The notes under the pieces: model-generated
The model's database searches: none
What the model saw: the letters and a program-made list of their open reading frames with translations, nothing else
Told to the model about the DNA's origin: nothing
Assembly (NCBI RefSeq): GCF_017310015.1
Contig: NZ_CP022297.1
Location: 744,001 to 808,000 of the forward strand
Length of the DNA stretch: 64,000 bases
Direction: 5' to 3'
From: Marinobacterium iners
GTDB taxonomy: Bacteria > Pseudomonadota > Gammaproteobacteria > Pseudomonadales > Balneatricaceae
In this document: piece after piece, positions 8,896 to 18,090 of the stretch
Numbering within the stretch: position 1 is the stretch's first letter
Layout: each line of letters starts with the position of its first letter
Made by a program: the position numbers and the translations under genes

Positions 8896-9480
8896 TTATA
8901 CATGGATCAGGCGAAAGGTCAGGTTGATGCGCGGTTCATGGCAGCGCCGGCTGCGTGGCAGGCAATGCTGCCAGTGGTGCTGGGTTGGGCCGGCCATCAG
9001 CAGCAGCGAACCGTGCTCCAGTATTAGAGTGTGAGTCTCGCGATGGGTATTGTGGCGCAGTCTGAAGCGGCGTTCGGCACCCAGACTGATGGATGCGATC
9101 AGCGGGTTGGGGCCTAGCTCAGGCTCGTTGTCTGCATGCCAGCCCATGGCATCCTGACCATCGCGGTAGAGGTTCAGCAGCAGGGCGTTGAACGGCTGGC
9201 CGCACAGTGATTCCAGCCGCTGTTTCAGTGGCCGCAGAGCGGGTAACCAGTCGCTGCCGGCCAGACGCAGCCCCGAATAGGTGTAATAAAGCCCGGGATC
9301 AGACTGAAATGCCTGCAGGCGCGGAATCAGATGTTCGCGGCCAAACAGCCGGATCCTATCCTGGCGCCAGTTCACCCGCTGCTGCAGCAGTTGCAGCAGA
9401 AAATCAGCTTCCTTGCGCTCAAGGAAGCACGGGCGGTAGCGCAACTCGGCGTTCGGCAGTGACAGTTCAGTCAGTGTCAC
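8896..9480 (-). CDS. AlkB-like 2-oxoglutarate/Fe(II) dioxygenase
   Basis: 194 residues. His115 and Asp117 (GWHADNE) and the distal His172 (HHWQHCLPR) form the iron triad. Arg184 and Arg190 in PRINLTFR would bind 2-oxoglutarate. NLYRDGQDAMGWHADNEP is closest to the ALKBH2/ALKBH3-like bacterial group, which removes alkyl lesions from DNA bases by oxidation. The GTG start lies inside the end of the PRPP-synthetase-like gene (14-bp overlap), so it is read as the third gene of an operon with two nucleotide-metabolism enzymes. Confidence 0.88.
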   Translation of the reverse strand: MTLTELSLPNAELRYRPCFLERKEADFLLQLLQQRVNWRQDRIRLFGREHLIPRLQAFQSDPGLYYTYSGLRLAGSDWLPALRPLKQRLESLCGQPFNALLLNLYRDGQDAMGWHADNEPELGPNPLIASISLGAERRFRLRHNTHRETHTLILEHGSLLLMAGPTQHHWQHCLPRSRRCHEPRINLTFRLIHV

Positions 9481-10363
9481 GTTGTTGCATCAGCTCGCGC
9501 ACCGCCTCGGCGATGGGGGGGGCGATATCGATCTGGTTGCTCAGGTGCGGGATGCAGGCGGTCGTGACCACATCGGCAACCTGAGTCAGGCGTGTATAGG
9601 CGTCGCCGGCAAAGATGCCGTGTACGCCGATGATGGTCGCTCTGGGCAGGCCGGCAGACTGCAGGTGGCTCAGGGTTTCCAGCATGGTACGACCGCTGGA
9701 GATGATGTCATCCACCAGTACCGGAGTGCATTGCTGCCCCTGTTCAAGATCCGGCAGCGAGATGCTGACATCATAGTCACCACGGCGCTCCTTCTGCAGA
9801 ATCTGGAACGGTACTCCGGCAAGACCGGCTACATGGGATACCCACTGTTCGCTTTCACTGTCGGGACCGATAAGCAAAGGGTCGCGGATATGCTGACCGA
9901 TCCAGTGTGCAATCAATGGGGCGGCCTGAACCACGCGGGATGGGATGGTATAGATCTCGTCCAATGAGTGATAGCGGTGCAGGTGCGGATCCACGGTCAC
10001 CAGATAATCGAAGGCCTCTGACAGCAATCGGGCAAAGGGGCGGGAGCTGACACACTCGCCCGGTTTGAAGCGCTTGTCCTGTCGCATATAGGCCAGATAG
10101 GGGGTGACCAGACCTACCTCGGACGCCCCCATCTCGCGCAGCGTATCCGCCAGGAACAGCAGTCGCAGCAGCCGCTCGTCAGGGTGAAACAGGTTGCAGA
10201 GGATGACACACCGGCGTCCCTTGCATTCGGTGTGTACCCGCAGATAGCTTTCGCCGTCGGGGAAGCGGCGTTGTTCCAGTACCCCCGCCTGCGCATCCAG
10301 CAGTCGAGCCAGTTGTGATGCCAGTGCCGGGTCGGAATCAGGATTGAACAGCAGAATACTCAT
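9467..10363 (-). CDS. Ribose-phosphate diphosphokinase (PRPP synthetase) homologue
   Basis: 298 residues with the family's core motifs: FPDGES near 34, YMRQDKRF near 91, DPHLHRYHSLDEIY near 125 in place of the housekeeping DLH-type loop, and the PRPP-binding VLVDDIISSGRTM near 217. It is shorter and more diverged than housekeeping Prs and resembles the non-canonical class found in archaea. It overlaps the AMP-phosphorylase-like gene by 4 bp (ATGA), which points to a linked function, possibly recycling ribose phosphates to PRPP. That role is inferred. Confidence 0.82.
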   Translation of the reverse strand: MSILLFNPDSDPALASQLARLLDAQAGVLEQRRFPDGESYLRVHTECKGRRCVILCNLFHPDERLLRLLFLADTLREMGASEVGLVTPYLAYMRQDKRFKPGECVSSRPFARLLSEAFDYLVTVDPHLHRYHSLDEIYTIPSRVVQAAPLIAHWIGQHIRDPLLIGPDSESEQWVSHVAGLAGVPFQILQKERRGDYDVSISLPDLEQGQQCTPVLVDDIISSGRTMLETLSHLQSAGLPRATIIGVHGIFAGDAYTRLTQVADVVTTACIPHLSNQIDIAPPIAEAVRELMQQRDTD

Positions 10364-11901
10364 GCGCAGGCTTCCTCGCTTGAATCGGTCAGTTCGATCA
10401 CCTCCAGATGATCATTCAGATACTCTACCGCATAGTTGAGTTCGCCGGCATTCTCGGCGTGAATCATCATCAATACATCCTGACAGGCAACCCGGTCGCC
10501 GAGTTTGGCACAGATCTCAACCCCCGCCGCCGGATCAGCCGGAGCCCCCGCGAGCTTGGCAATCTTGGCCAGAATCCGGTTGTCGATCCGGTCCACGATG
10601 CCGGCACGGTCAGCCACCATTGCATAGCGGTAGGGCGCCACAGGTGGCACCTTGAGTCCACCCTGGGCGAGACAGATGGCGCGAAACTTGTCCCATGCGC
10701 TGCCGTTATCGAGGGTTTCTTCGGCCAGGACAACGCCCTCTTCAACGCTGATGCCCTTGACCATTGCCAGCATGGCACCGGCGACGCTGATGGCTCGTTC
10801 ACGTAAATCCAGCGGGGCGTCGGCATGATTTTGCATCACTGCCAGCAGGTCATGTGCTTCAAGGGCCGGGCCAATGCCTCTGCCCACCGGTTGGGAGCCA
10901 TCGGTAAAGAGGATTTTGAGTGTCAGGCCCAGATTCTCGGCAACGGCCTGAAAGCTTTCTGCCAGCCGTTCGCCGGCTTCCTGGCTGCGCACCTTGGCGG
11001 TAGGGCCAACCGGAATGTCGATCAGTACATGAGTAGCACCAGCTGCAATCTTTTTCGACAGTACAGACGCAATCAGCTGCCCCTCGCTATCGATATCCAG
11101 TGCTCGCTCGACCTGGATCAGCATATCATCGGCCGGGCTCAGTCGCATGGAGCCGCCCCAGGCCAGACAGCCACCTTCAGCCCCGACTACTTGACGCATC
11201 TGCTCCAGTGTCAGGCTCACTTCGGTCAGTGTTTCCATGGTGTCGGCAGTACCGGCCGGAGAGGTGATGGCACGGGATGAGGTTTTGGGTACTGTCAGGC
11301 CGCAAGCGGTCAAAATGGATACCACGATCGGGGTGGTACGATTGCCGGGCAGACCGCCCACACAATGCTTGTCGACCACCATGGGGAGCTTCCAGTCTAC
11401 AGTGCTGCCTGACTTGACCATTGCCTGAGTCAGGGAAGTTATCTCGTTGTCATTAAGGCTGTCATCACCACAGGCGGTAATAAAGGCCGCCAGGTGCACA
11501 TCGGCATAACGGCCATCCACAATATCATTGATAATGCTCTGGAACTGCAGATCGGTCAGCTCATGACCATATACTTTGGCACGGACATAGGATAGCGACT
11601 GCACCGGCTTGGGGTGTGACAGCCAGATGGGATCGTTATGCTCCAGTCTCAGACGCAGCCAGGCTGATTCTGAGAAGCCGACCTCCTCTTCACTGAGCAG
11701 ATCGCTGGTGATGATATTGAGTGAGGCAATCAGGTGCTGGTTCTGATGGGTCGTTACCAGCACGCGTGACAGGCTTTCAAACCCTTCAGAACGGCAGACA
11801 TGACTCTGGGCCGGCAGGTAAAGGGTGGGCTCGTGGTGTGTATCTATTCCGAGCCGGCGGGCCTTGAGAGGCGCCATGCGCTCAGGGGTCAGCATCATCA
11901 T
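10360..11901 (-). CDS. AMP phosphorylase / thymidine phosphorylase family protein
   Basis: 513 residues from the triplet-ATG start at 11901, which has GGAG 10 nt upstream. An N-terminal domain of about 90 residues precedes the pyrimidine/AMP-phosphorylase core. The core carries KHCVGGLPGNRTTP and KTSSRAITSPAGTADTME, the version seen in archaeal AMP phosphorylase rather than in DeoA (KHSTGGVGD, GHTGGT). The predicted reaction is phosphorolysis of AMP or another NMP to base and ribose 1,5-bisphosphate. No ribose-1,5-bisphosphate isomerase or RuBisCO is nearby, so the product's fate is unclear. Confidence 0.85.
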   Translation of the reverse strand: MMMLTPERMAPLKARRLGIDTHHEPTLYLPAQSHVCRSEGFESLSRVLVTTHQNQHLIASLNIITSDLLSEEEVGFSESAWLRLRLEHNDPIWLSHPKPVQSLSYVRAKVYGHELTDLQFQSIINDIVDGRYADVHLAAFITACGDDSLNDNEITSLTQAMVKSGSTVDWKLPMVVDKHCVGGLPGNRTTPIVVSILTACGLTVPKTSSRAITSPAGTADTMETLTEVSLTLEQMRQVVGAEGGCLAWGGSMRLSPADDMLIQVERALDIDSEGQLIASVLSKKIAAGATHVLIDIPVGPTAKVRSQEAGERLAESFQAVAENLGLTLKILFTDGSQPVGRGIGPALEAHDLLAVMQNHADAPLDLRERAISVAGAMLAMVKGISVEEGVVLAEETLDNGSAWDKFRAICLAQGGLKVPPVAPYRYAMVADRAGIVDRIDNRILAKIAKLAGAPADPAAGVEICAKLGDRVACQDVLMMIHAENAGELNYAVEYLNDHLEVIELTDSSEEACA

Positions 11902-12070
11902 TATTGCGGATCTCCGATCGGTTACAGCCTTTGGCTCAGTGTAACCCAACAGCGGCAATTGCGGATATTCAGCTTTCCATCTCGCATCGGGTCGAGGTGC
12001 TGTCGAGAGAAGGGCGCTGCTGTTAGAATGTTCGATTCGACTTTGGATCTATCAGGATTAGAGCACATCT

Positions 12071-12925
12071 ATGGAACGCCGTTACCGTTTGGTTCTTTCC
12101 TGCCCGGATCGGGTGGGTATTGTTGCGATGGTCAGTAATTTCATCTCCAGCCATGGTGGCTCCATTGCAGACGCCAACCAGCATTCCGACCCGGTGACTG
12201 GTCGCTTTTTCATGCGGGTTGAGATCAGTGCGGCCACATTGCCGTTCACGCTTGCGCAGCTGCAGGAGGCATTCGCACCGATTGCTGCTTCTTTTCAGAT
12301 GGACTGGGAGATCAATGACTCTTCTCGCCCCAAGCGTGTTGTACTGATGGCCAGCCGCGAGTCTCACTGTCTGGCTGATCTGCTGTATCGCTTCCACAGC
12401 AAGGAGCTGTTCTGCGATATTCCCTGCGTGATCTCCAACCACGACGACCTGCGCAGTATGGTGGAGTGGCACGGTATTCCTTACCACCATGTACCGGTCG
12501 ACCCGGCTGACAAGTCTCCGCACTTCGCCGAAGTAAACCGCTTGATCAATGACTACGAAGCCGATGTCGTGGTGCTGGCGCGCTACATGCAAATCCTGCC
12601 GCCGGACCTGTGCGACCGCTACCCACACCGTATTATCAATATCCACCACAGCTTCCTGCCTTCATTTGCCGGTGCCAAGCCCTATCATCAGGCCCATGAC
12701 CGGGGGGTGAAGCTGATAGGTGCCACCTGTCATTATGTGACCGAGGATCTGGATGCGGGCCCGATCATTGATCAGGACGTGACCCGAATCAGCCATCGAG
12801 ACCTGCCTGAAGATATGGTGCGGCTTGGACGTGATGTCGAAAAGACGGTGCTGGCACGGGGGCTGCGATGGCACCTGGAAGATCGGGTGCTGGTCCATGG
12901 TAACAAGACGGTTGTGTTTTCCTGA
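12071..12925 (+). CDS. purU: Formyltetrahydrofolate deformylase
   Basis: 284 residues. An N-terminal ACT-type regulatory domain (about 1-80; RYRLVLSCPDRVGIVAMVS) is followed by a formyltransferase-fold catalytic domain. INIHHSFLPSF near 192 and GATCHYVTEDLDAGPIIDQD near 217 are characteristic of PurU. It hydrolyses 10-formyl-THF to formate and THF, balancing one-carbon pools and feeding formate to PurT. The length matches E. coli PurU. It diverges from the AMP-phosphorylase-like gene. Confidence 0.95.
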   Translation: MERRYRLVLSCPDRVGIVAMVSNFISSHGGSIADANQHSDPVTGRFFMRVEISAATLPFTLAQLQEAFAPIAASFQMDWEINDSSRPKRVVLMASRESHCLADLLYRFHSKELFCDIPCVISNHDDLRSMVEWHGIPYHHVPVDPADKSPHFAEVNRLINDYEADVVVLARYMQILPPDLCDRYPHRIINIHHSFLPSFAGAKPYHQAHDRGVKLIGATCHYVTEDLDAGPIIDQDVTRISHRDLPEDMVRLGRDVEKTVLARGLRWHLEDRVLVHGNKTVVFS

Positions 12926-13015
12926 ACCCATGGTGGCTGGTCGGGGTCTGAACTAGTATTAACGCAAGGGCAGGCTGCCGCGCGCTACCTGGTAAGTCTA
13001 CAAAAGGAGCTTCAC

Positions 13016-13429
13016 ATGCTCAGATCAGTTAAAGCACAGGATTACATGGCCACTCGCCTGATTTCATTCGGGCCGGAGACTCATCTGTTCGATGCTATCC
13101 GTGCGATGCAGGAATATGGTATCTCTGGTGCACCCGTAGTGGATGTGGATGGTTGTCTGGTCGGCATGCTGTCAGAGCTGGATTGCCTCAAGGCAATTCT
13201 GAGCCAAACCTACCATGAGGAAGAGATGGGCAGTGGTGGCCATGTGGCAGACTACATGACCCGCAACGTTGATACGGTCTCCCATGATGCCGACCTGACC
13301 GCTGTAGCGCATCAGTTTATTACGCACGGGCGGCGGCGTCTGCCGGTGGTTAAGGCCGGCAAGCTGGTTGGCCAGATCAGCCGTCGTGATGTACTGCGTG
13401 CCGTGGAAGAATTTGCCAAGGACGGTTGA
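13016..13429 (+). CDS. Two-CBS-domain protein
   Basis: 137 residues made almost entirely of two CBS motifs (about 8-63 and 75-135), each with the typical GAPVVD and RRLPVV strand. Such stand-alone pairs bind adenine nucleotides and act as energy or nucleotide sensors. AAGGAG precedes the ATG. It sits 22 bp before the replication-loader pair and may be co-transcribed. The partner is unknown. Confidence 0.88.
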   Translation: MLRSVKAQDYMATRLISFGPETHLFDAIRAMQEYGISGAPVVDVDGCLVGMLSELDCLKAILSQTYHEEEMGSGGHVADYMTRNVDTVSHDADLTAVAHQFITHGRRRLPVVKAGKLVGQISRRDVLRAVEEFAKDG

Positions 13430-13451
13430 GTGAAATCAAGAGACATCAACC

Positions 13452-14321
13452 ATGAGTGATTGGCTGCCGGAAGCGCCACTGCTGTTTTATCCCTCTTTGG
13501 CGCATCGCCTGGGCAGTGATGAGGCATTGCTGCTTTATATTTATACCGACTATGGTCGCCTGGCGGGCATGAAAGCGGATGATGGCTGTGTGGAGTGCAT
13601 ACTGCCTCACAGCCGCTGGCTGCAGCTCGCCGGTTTCTGGAGCGAAGAGCGGCTGCGCACAGCCACTGAAAGCCTGGAGCGGCAAGGATGTTTGCAGGCT
13701 AATCTTAGTCAGGGAGGCAGTGTCCGGCTGCGGTTGCTGCCGCTGCCGCAGCAGGTAAGTGAACCTGCGCCCGAGGCTCATGCAGACAGTCGCCCGCCCT
13801 CTCAGCCCGCCGTACAGCAGTTGCCGGTATATGACGCTCCGCCGCCAAGACCTGCGCGGCGCGAGACCATGATGCAGCGCAAGGGGCCTGCTCCCACCTT
13901 TGGTGGCAGCATAGGCTGGCGCCGTCACAAAGATGAGCTGCAGGCGATCTTTGAACAGGCGGAAGAACGCAACCAGCAGCTGCAGTCGATGTTTCTGGGC
14001 TGGGAGCCTTCTGACATGTTTCACGCCATGCTGCCGCGTCACTCGATTCCTGCGGAATTCGCAAGCGGTTGCCTGGACGAGTTCGTTTTGTATTGGCTCG
14101 ACAAGGATCGCAAGGAAAGCAACTGGGATCAGAAGTTTCTGGCCTGGGTGAAACGCGAGTGGGTCAAGAAGCAGACGCGGGATGCACGGGAGCAGCGCTA
14201 TGAACAGGAACGCCAGTCAGTCGTAACAGGGGGCAGTGATGAAAACACCCGCCGGGATTCTCGGGAAAAGCGCAAACGGATTACCGCAGCCATCATGGAC
14301 ATCAAGGACACCGACTGGTAG
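13452..14321 (+). CDS. DnaT-like primosomal protein (DnaT C-terminal domain)
   Basis: 289 residues. The N-terminal 100 residues look like a winged-helix module. A Pro-rich linker (about 110-145) leads to a DnaT-type single-strand-binding domain around 185-250, with IPAEFASGCLDEFVLYWLDKDRKESNWDQKFLAWVKREW as its recognisable core. The tail is strongly basic. DnaT assists PriA/PriB in reloading DnaB at stalled forks. The gene overlaps the lambda-P-like gene, an arrangement that links the two in helicase loading. Confidence 0.75.
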   Translation: MSDWLPEAPLLFYPSLAHRLGSDEALLLYIYTDYGRLAGMKADDGCVECILPHSRWLQLAGFWSEERLRTATESLERQGCLQANLSQGGSVRLRLLPLPQQVSEPAPEAHADSRPPSQPAVQQLPVYDAPPPRPARRETMMQRKGPAPTFGGSIGWRRHKDELQAIFEQAEERNQQLQSMFLGWEPSDMFHAMLPRHSIPAEFASGCLDEFVLYWLDKDRKESNWDQKFLAWVKREWVKKQTRDAREQRYEQERQSVVTGGSDENTRRDSREKRKRITAAIMDIKDTDW

Positions 14322-15042
14322 CGACGCACGCGAGCAGGCTCAGGCCCAGCCGATCAGTTCCGAGACCAAAACGCTGGTGAACATGATTTTCGCCCGTTTC
14401 ATGGCGATCTATGGGCACAAATTCAAAAGCTGTTTTGAAACCGAGGACGAGCTGCGTATCGCCAAGCGCGAGTGGGCACTCAGTTTGCGCGGCTATGGCG
14501 AGTCGGAGCTGGTGGCTGCCGTCAATCGCTGCAAGGAAACCCTCGCCTGGATGCCGACCATCTCGGAGTTCCTTGCCCTGTTGCGAGAGATTAGCGGTGA
14601 TCATGGCCTTCCGGGCATGCGCGATGCCTATATAGAAGCCTGCATGCACGCCGAACATCCACTTGAACATCAATGGAACCACCCGGCGGTGTATCATGCC
14701 GGCCGCGAGACCGGCTGGTTCAGGCTGCGCAGCGAAGAGGAGCGGCAGGTGCTGCCGGCTTTCAGCTACCAGTACGAGGTCATGTGCCGGCGTGTGCGCG
14801 AGGGCGAATCGCTGGAGCAACCGGTACCCCAGGCGATTGAAAACAAGCAGGCCAATACCGTTGCCGACTTTATTCAGCGTTTTACGGCCCAGCATGATCT
14901 GGAGCCGGAAGAGGGCGCTACACTGCTGTATTACCTGACCCTGCCTCGCGGCAGCAAAATTCGTCAGCGGATGCAGCAACAGTCACAACAGAAACTGGAC
15001 CAGCGTTCGGCCGGGATCACCTTGCCGGATGAGGCGCACTGA
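14236..15042 (+). CDS. Lambda-P-like replication protein (putative helicase loader)
   Basis: Up to 268 residues; the first 35 overlap the dnaT-like gene by 86 bp, and the true start may lie further in (conserved similarity begins near residue 40). LVNMIFARFMAIYGHKF, AKREWALSLRGYGE and WMPTISEFLALLRE match the replication protein P family, with a middle AYIEAC and a later FSYQYEVMCRRVREGE block. Phage lambda P delivers DnaB to the origin; chromosomal homologues are thought to do the same for the host. No phage genes surround it, so this looks resident rather than prophage. Confidence 0.72.
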   Translation: MMKTPAGILGKSANGLPQPSWTSRTPTGSDAREQAQAQPISSETKTLVNMIFARFMAIYGHKFKSCFETEDELRIAKREWALSLRGYGESELVAAVNRCKETLAWMPTISEFLALLREISGDHGLPGMRDAYIEACMHAEHPLEHQWNHPAVYHAGRETGWFRLRSEEERQVLPAFSYQYEVMCRRVREGESLEQPVPQAIENKQANTVADFIQRFTAQHDLEPEEGATLLYYLTLPRGSKIRQRMQQQSQQKLDQRSAGITLPDEAH

Positions 15043-15057
15043 CTCAATCGCCTCTGT

Positions 15058-16131
15058 TCAATGTGTATCGGTGGGCGTGGCAAAACTCTGACCGAACATC
15101 TCCCCGATCGCCTGACTCAAGCACTCACTGCGTTCCGGGTTACGAAACGCTTGTAAAATCAGGGCCCGGTGTACCGGCATGAACATCAGTTCCGCCAGAA
15201 TGCGGCTGAATCCGATTTGACCTGCCTTGCCTTCTGCCAGCCGCTCCAGAAATACCTGCAGAACTTTTGGTGCCATCAGTGCACTGTCACACCGGGTCGC
15301 GATCACGGTCACTACCTCAGGCTCCAGAGCATGTGGAGTGGCCAGCACATCCAGCACCAGGTGCTGCTTGGCCGCTTCGTCCGTAATGTTGGACAATGCC
15401 CGGCACAGAGCGGCAACGCGGTTACTGTCAGTGCCTGTCAGGGATTGCTGCAGCTGCTGTTCCAGTTCAGCCTGAAGGGCTGGGCCGGGTTTAACATGTT
15501 CCAGCAGTGGACAAAGCGTTTCCAGAACGGCCGCCGGCATTTCGGGCAGGCGATGCCTGAGGGCCTGGGCGTTGCCATCCTGATCCAGCCGCATGATGAA
15601 ATCGGCCAGCCCCTGATAGGCAAGTGTCTGCCACGCATCAAGCGGCAGCTGGGCGCTGAACCAGGCTTGGGTACGTTCGTAATGGGGTGACGCCGGTGAC
15701 TGCATTTCGCGGGCAGCCATAGCGTGGAAAGCAGCCATGCGGCTCTGCTCGGGAGTAAAGGAGTAGGGGTTGTCCTTCAGCGCGTCCTCATCCAGCTGGC
15801 CGTTTTTGCTATTGATCACATTCTGGATCAGGCGGTTGAGCAGGTCATCCCGTGCTGCTGGCGCGATCAACCCCTGTTCGTCCAGGGGCAAACGCAAAAA
15901 CCAAACCGCATTTTCCTGTTTGCGTTTCGGATTCCAGATCAGCAGCGCCAGCCAGGCAAGATGCTGGAAAGGTGTCGGGTAGGCCAGTTGAGAGTCTTCA
16001 ATACGGCGAAACTGGTCCTGACTTAATTTGCTGATTCGCCGCCCCATATCAAATACCCGAAGGGCAGCACCGCTGGTACGCAGTAGTTCGGTGATTGAGT
16101 CGGGCAGAGCAGTTTCAGTATTGGCAGGCAT
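15058..16131 (-). CDS. DUF3549-like protein of unknown function
   Basis: 357 residues from ATG 16131; the frame extends upstream to 16233, but that extra stretch looks non-coding. It is a soluble, largely alpha-helical protein with leucine-rich helices and no catalytic motif that I recognise. FDMGRRISKLSQDQFRRIEDSQLAYPTPFQHLAWLAL near the N-terminus resembles the DUF3549 proteins of pseudomonads. It is convergent with the lambda-P-like gene. Confidence 0.65.
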   Translation of the reverse strand: MPANTETALPDSITELLRTSGAALRVFDMGRRISKLSQDQFRRIEDSQLAYPTPFQHLAWLALLIWNPKRKQENAVWFLRLPLDEQGLIAPAARDDLLNRLIQNVINSKNGQLDEDALKDNPYSFTPEQSRMAAFHAMAAREMQSPASPHYERTQAWFSAQLPLDAWQTLAYQGLADFIMRLDQDGNAQALRHRLPEMPAAVLETLCPLLEHVKPGPALQAELEQQLQQSLTGTDSNRVAALCRALSNITDEAAKQHLVLDVLATPHALEPEVVTVIATRCDSALMAPKVLQVFLERLAEGKAGQIGFSRILAELMFMPVHRALILQAFRNPERSECLSQAIGEMFGQSFATPTDTH

Positions 16132-16310
16132 AGTGTTCACACGGCTTGCTGTTGGTCGGGCAGCCATTTTATCAGCTGAGGCGCACAAATGCAGATCAGC
16201 CAAGGGCCTGTCCTGTATGTGGAAACAAAGCATGTTGCACCAGCCAGCGTTTGTTAAGTCACGCTTGTGATAAAATTCCGACTTAATATGGATAAAGGCT
16301 ATTCCGTACG

Positions 16311-18014
16311 ATGATCCTCACGCTTCTGTTTGCCAGCGCGATGCTGCTGATCAGCATCCTCCTGAGTCCGCTTTCCAACCGTATCGGCATGCCGGTGCTG
16401 TTACTGTTTTTGGGTGTTGGGCTGCTGGCCGGTCAGACTCAGATGGGGCAAAACCTGTCGGCGGATGTGGAAAGCACGTTTTTTGTCGGCCACCTGGCGC
16501 TGGCGATCATTTTGCTGGATGGTGGCATGCGTACCCGTATCGAGACGTTCCGGGTCGGGCTACGGCCTGCTTTGGCGCTGGCGACCTTCGGGGTTGTTAT
16601 CACGGCCGCCGTGACTGGTCTGGCAGCCTGGTGGATTCTCGAGTTGCCACTGCTGCATGCGTTGCTGATCGGCACCATCATCTCTTCAACCGATGCTGCC
16701 GCTGTATTTGCGTTGCTGCAGAATCACGGCCTGCGTCTGAACCAGCGTGTCAGTGCAACCCTTGAGATCGAGTCGGGCAGCAACGATCCGATGGCGATCT
16801 TCCTGACAATCATTCTGCTGGAACTGATTACGCGAGATACACCTCCCGGGGTGGCTGAAGCGGCGCTATTACTGGGCAAACAGCTGGCGCTGGGGGCGCT
16901 GGGTGGCCTGGCCGGCGGTTGGGCCATGGCGCGGCTGCTGCCGCGGCTGGATCTGCAGCCGGCCTTTTATCCGTTGCTGGTAACAGCCGCGGGTCTGACT
17001 GTTTTTTCCGTGGTTTACCTGCTCGATGGCAGTGGTTTTCTTGCCATTTACCTGATGGGGATTCTGATCGGCAACCGTGGGCTGCGCAAACTGGACGATA
17101 TCCTGCAGGTGCATGATGGTCTGGCGTGGCTGGCCCAGCTGAGCCTGTTTTTGATGCTGGGACTGCTGTTGTCCCCTCATGACAAGCTTGCCTTTGTGCC
17201 GGAAGGCATTGCGTTGGGTGCCGTGCTGATCCTGCTGGCCAGGCCTCTATCGATCGCACTGACGCTCTGGCCGTTCGGCTTTCGCTGGCGTGAGCAGCTG
17301 TTCATCGCCTGGGTGGGTCTGCGTGGGGCCGTGCCAATTGTACTGGCGCTGTTTCCGTTAATGGCGGGTCTGGATAATGCGGCGCTGTTCCCCACCATCG
17401 CCTTTATTGTGGTGATCATGTCGCTGCTGCTGCAGGGGACAACGCTGGCACGGGTAGCACGCTGGTTGAAACTTGAACTGCCAGCCGAGCCTGAAGCGAT
17501 GCGCCGCCTGAGTCTTGAGTGGTCCGTGGAACAGAATCATCGAGTTTGGGTATTTGAACTTGATGGTGAACACTGGACTCCGGCCAGAACCCTGCAAGGG
17601 GTTAAGCTGCCGGGCAATATTGTGATCAGTGCAGTGCTGCGCGGCAGGGAGCTTCTGCCCTGGACGTCTGAACTCAAACTGCAGTCTGGTGACCGGCTAG
17701 CGGTGATTGGTAATGATGAAGCGGAAAAACCACTGGCGCGTTTGTTCAGCTCTGTCGAATCAATCCCTGCGTTGAAGGAGCGCACTTTCTTCGGCGCCTT
17801 TGAGCTCAACGCCAACATCGAACTGGCGGCACTGGCACAGAACTTCGGTGTGGCTGTGCCCCCGGATCAGGCGGAGCAACAACTGTCTGAATATATTCGT
17901 GAACGCCTGCATACGGCTCCGGTAGTGGGCGACCGGGTGCCCCTGGGGGCCATTGAGCTGGTGGTCAAGGCGGTTGAGGCGGGTCAGGTTACGCGGGTGG
18001 GCCTGAAGTTCTGA
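16311..18014 (+). CDS. nhaP2: Potassium/proton antiporter, CPA1 family with RCK domain
   Basis: 567 residues. About 12 membrane helices cover 1-385 and carry the CPA1 core ISSTDAAAVFALL (about 124-136) and ESGSNDPMAIFL (about 155-166). A cytoplasmic RCK-C (TrkA-C) domain follows around 400-485, then a CorC/HlyC-type domain to the end. This is the NhaP2/CvrA architecture, which exports K+ in exchange for protons and helps at low osmolarity. It precedes a second antiporter of a different family on the same strand. Confidence 0.9.
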   Translation: MILTLLFASAMLLISILLSPLSNRIGMPVLLLFLGVGLLAGQTQMGQNLSADVESTFFVGHLALAIILLDGGMRTRIETFRVGLRPALALATFGVVITAAVTGLAAWWILELPLLHALLIGTIISSTDAAAVFALLQNHGLRLNQRVSATLEIESGSNDPMAIFLTIILLELITRDTPPGVAEAALLLGKQLALGALGGLAGGWAMARLLPRLDLQPAFYPLLVTAAGLTVFSVVYLLDGSGFLAIYLMGILIGNRGLRKLDDILQVHDGLAWLAQLSLFLMLGLLLSPHDKLAFVPEGIALGAVLILLARPLSIALTLWPFGFRWREQLFIAWVGLRGAVPIVLALFPLMAGLDNAALFPTIAFIVVIMSLLLQGTTLARVARWLKLELPAEPEAMRRLSLEWSVEQNHRVWVFELDGEHWTPARTLQGVKLPGNIVISAVLRGRELLPWTSELKLQSGDRLAVIGNDEAEKPLARLFSSVESIPALKERTFFGAFELNANIELAALAQNFGVAVPPDQAEQQLSEYIRERLHTAPVVGDRVPLGAIELVVKAVEAGQVTRVGLKF

Positions 18015-18090
18015 TCCTGATCGCTGACACCTTTGACCTGACATGGTTTAATGCCATCCCGCGCACAGAGTCACATAAGGAGAGTACCGC

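Noticed and set aside
13452..15042. Prophage fragment
   Set aside because: The P-like gene alone suggests phage, but the neighbours are CBS, purU, DUF3549-like and antiporter genes; no structural, lysis or integrase genes are seen.
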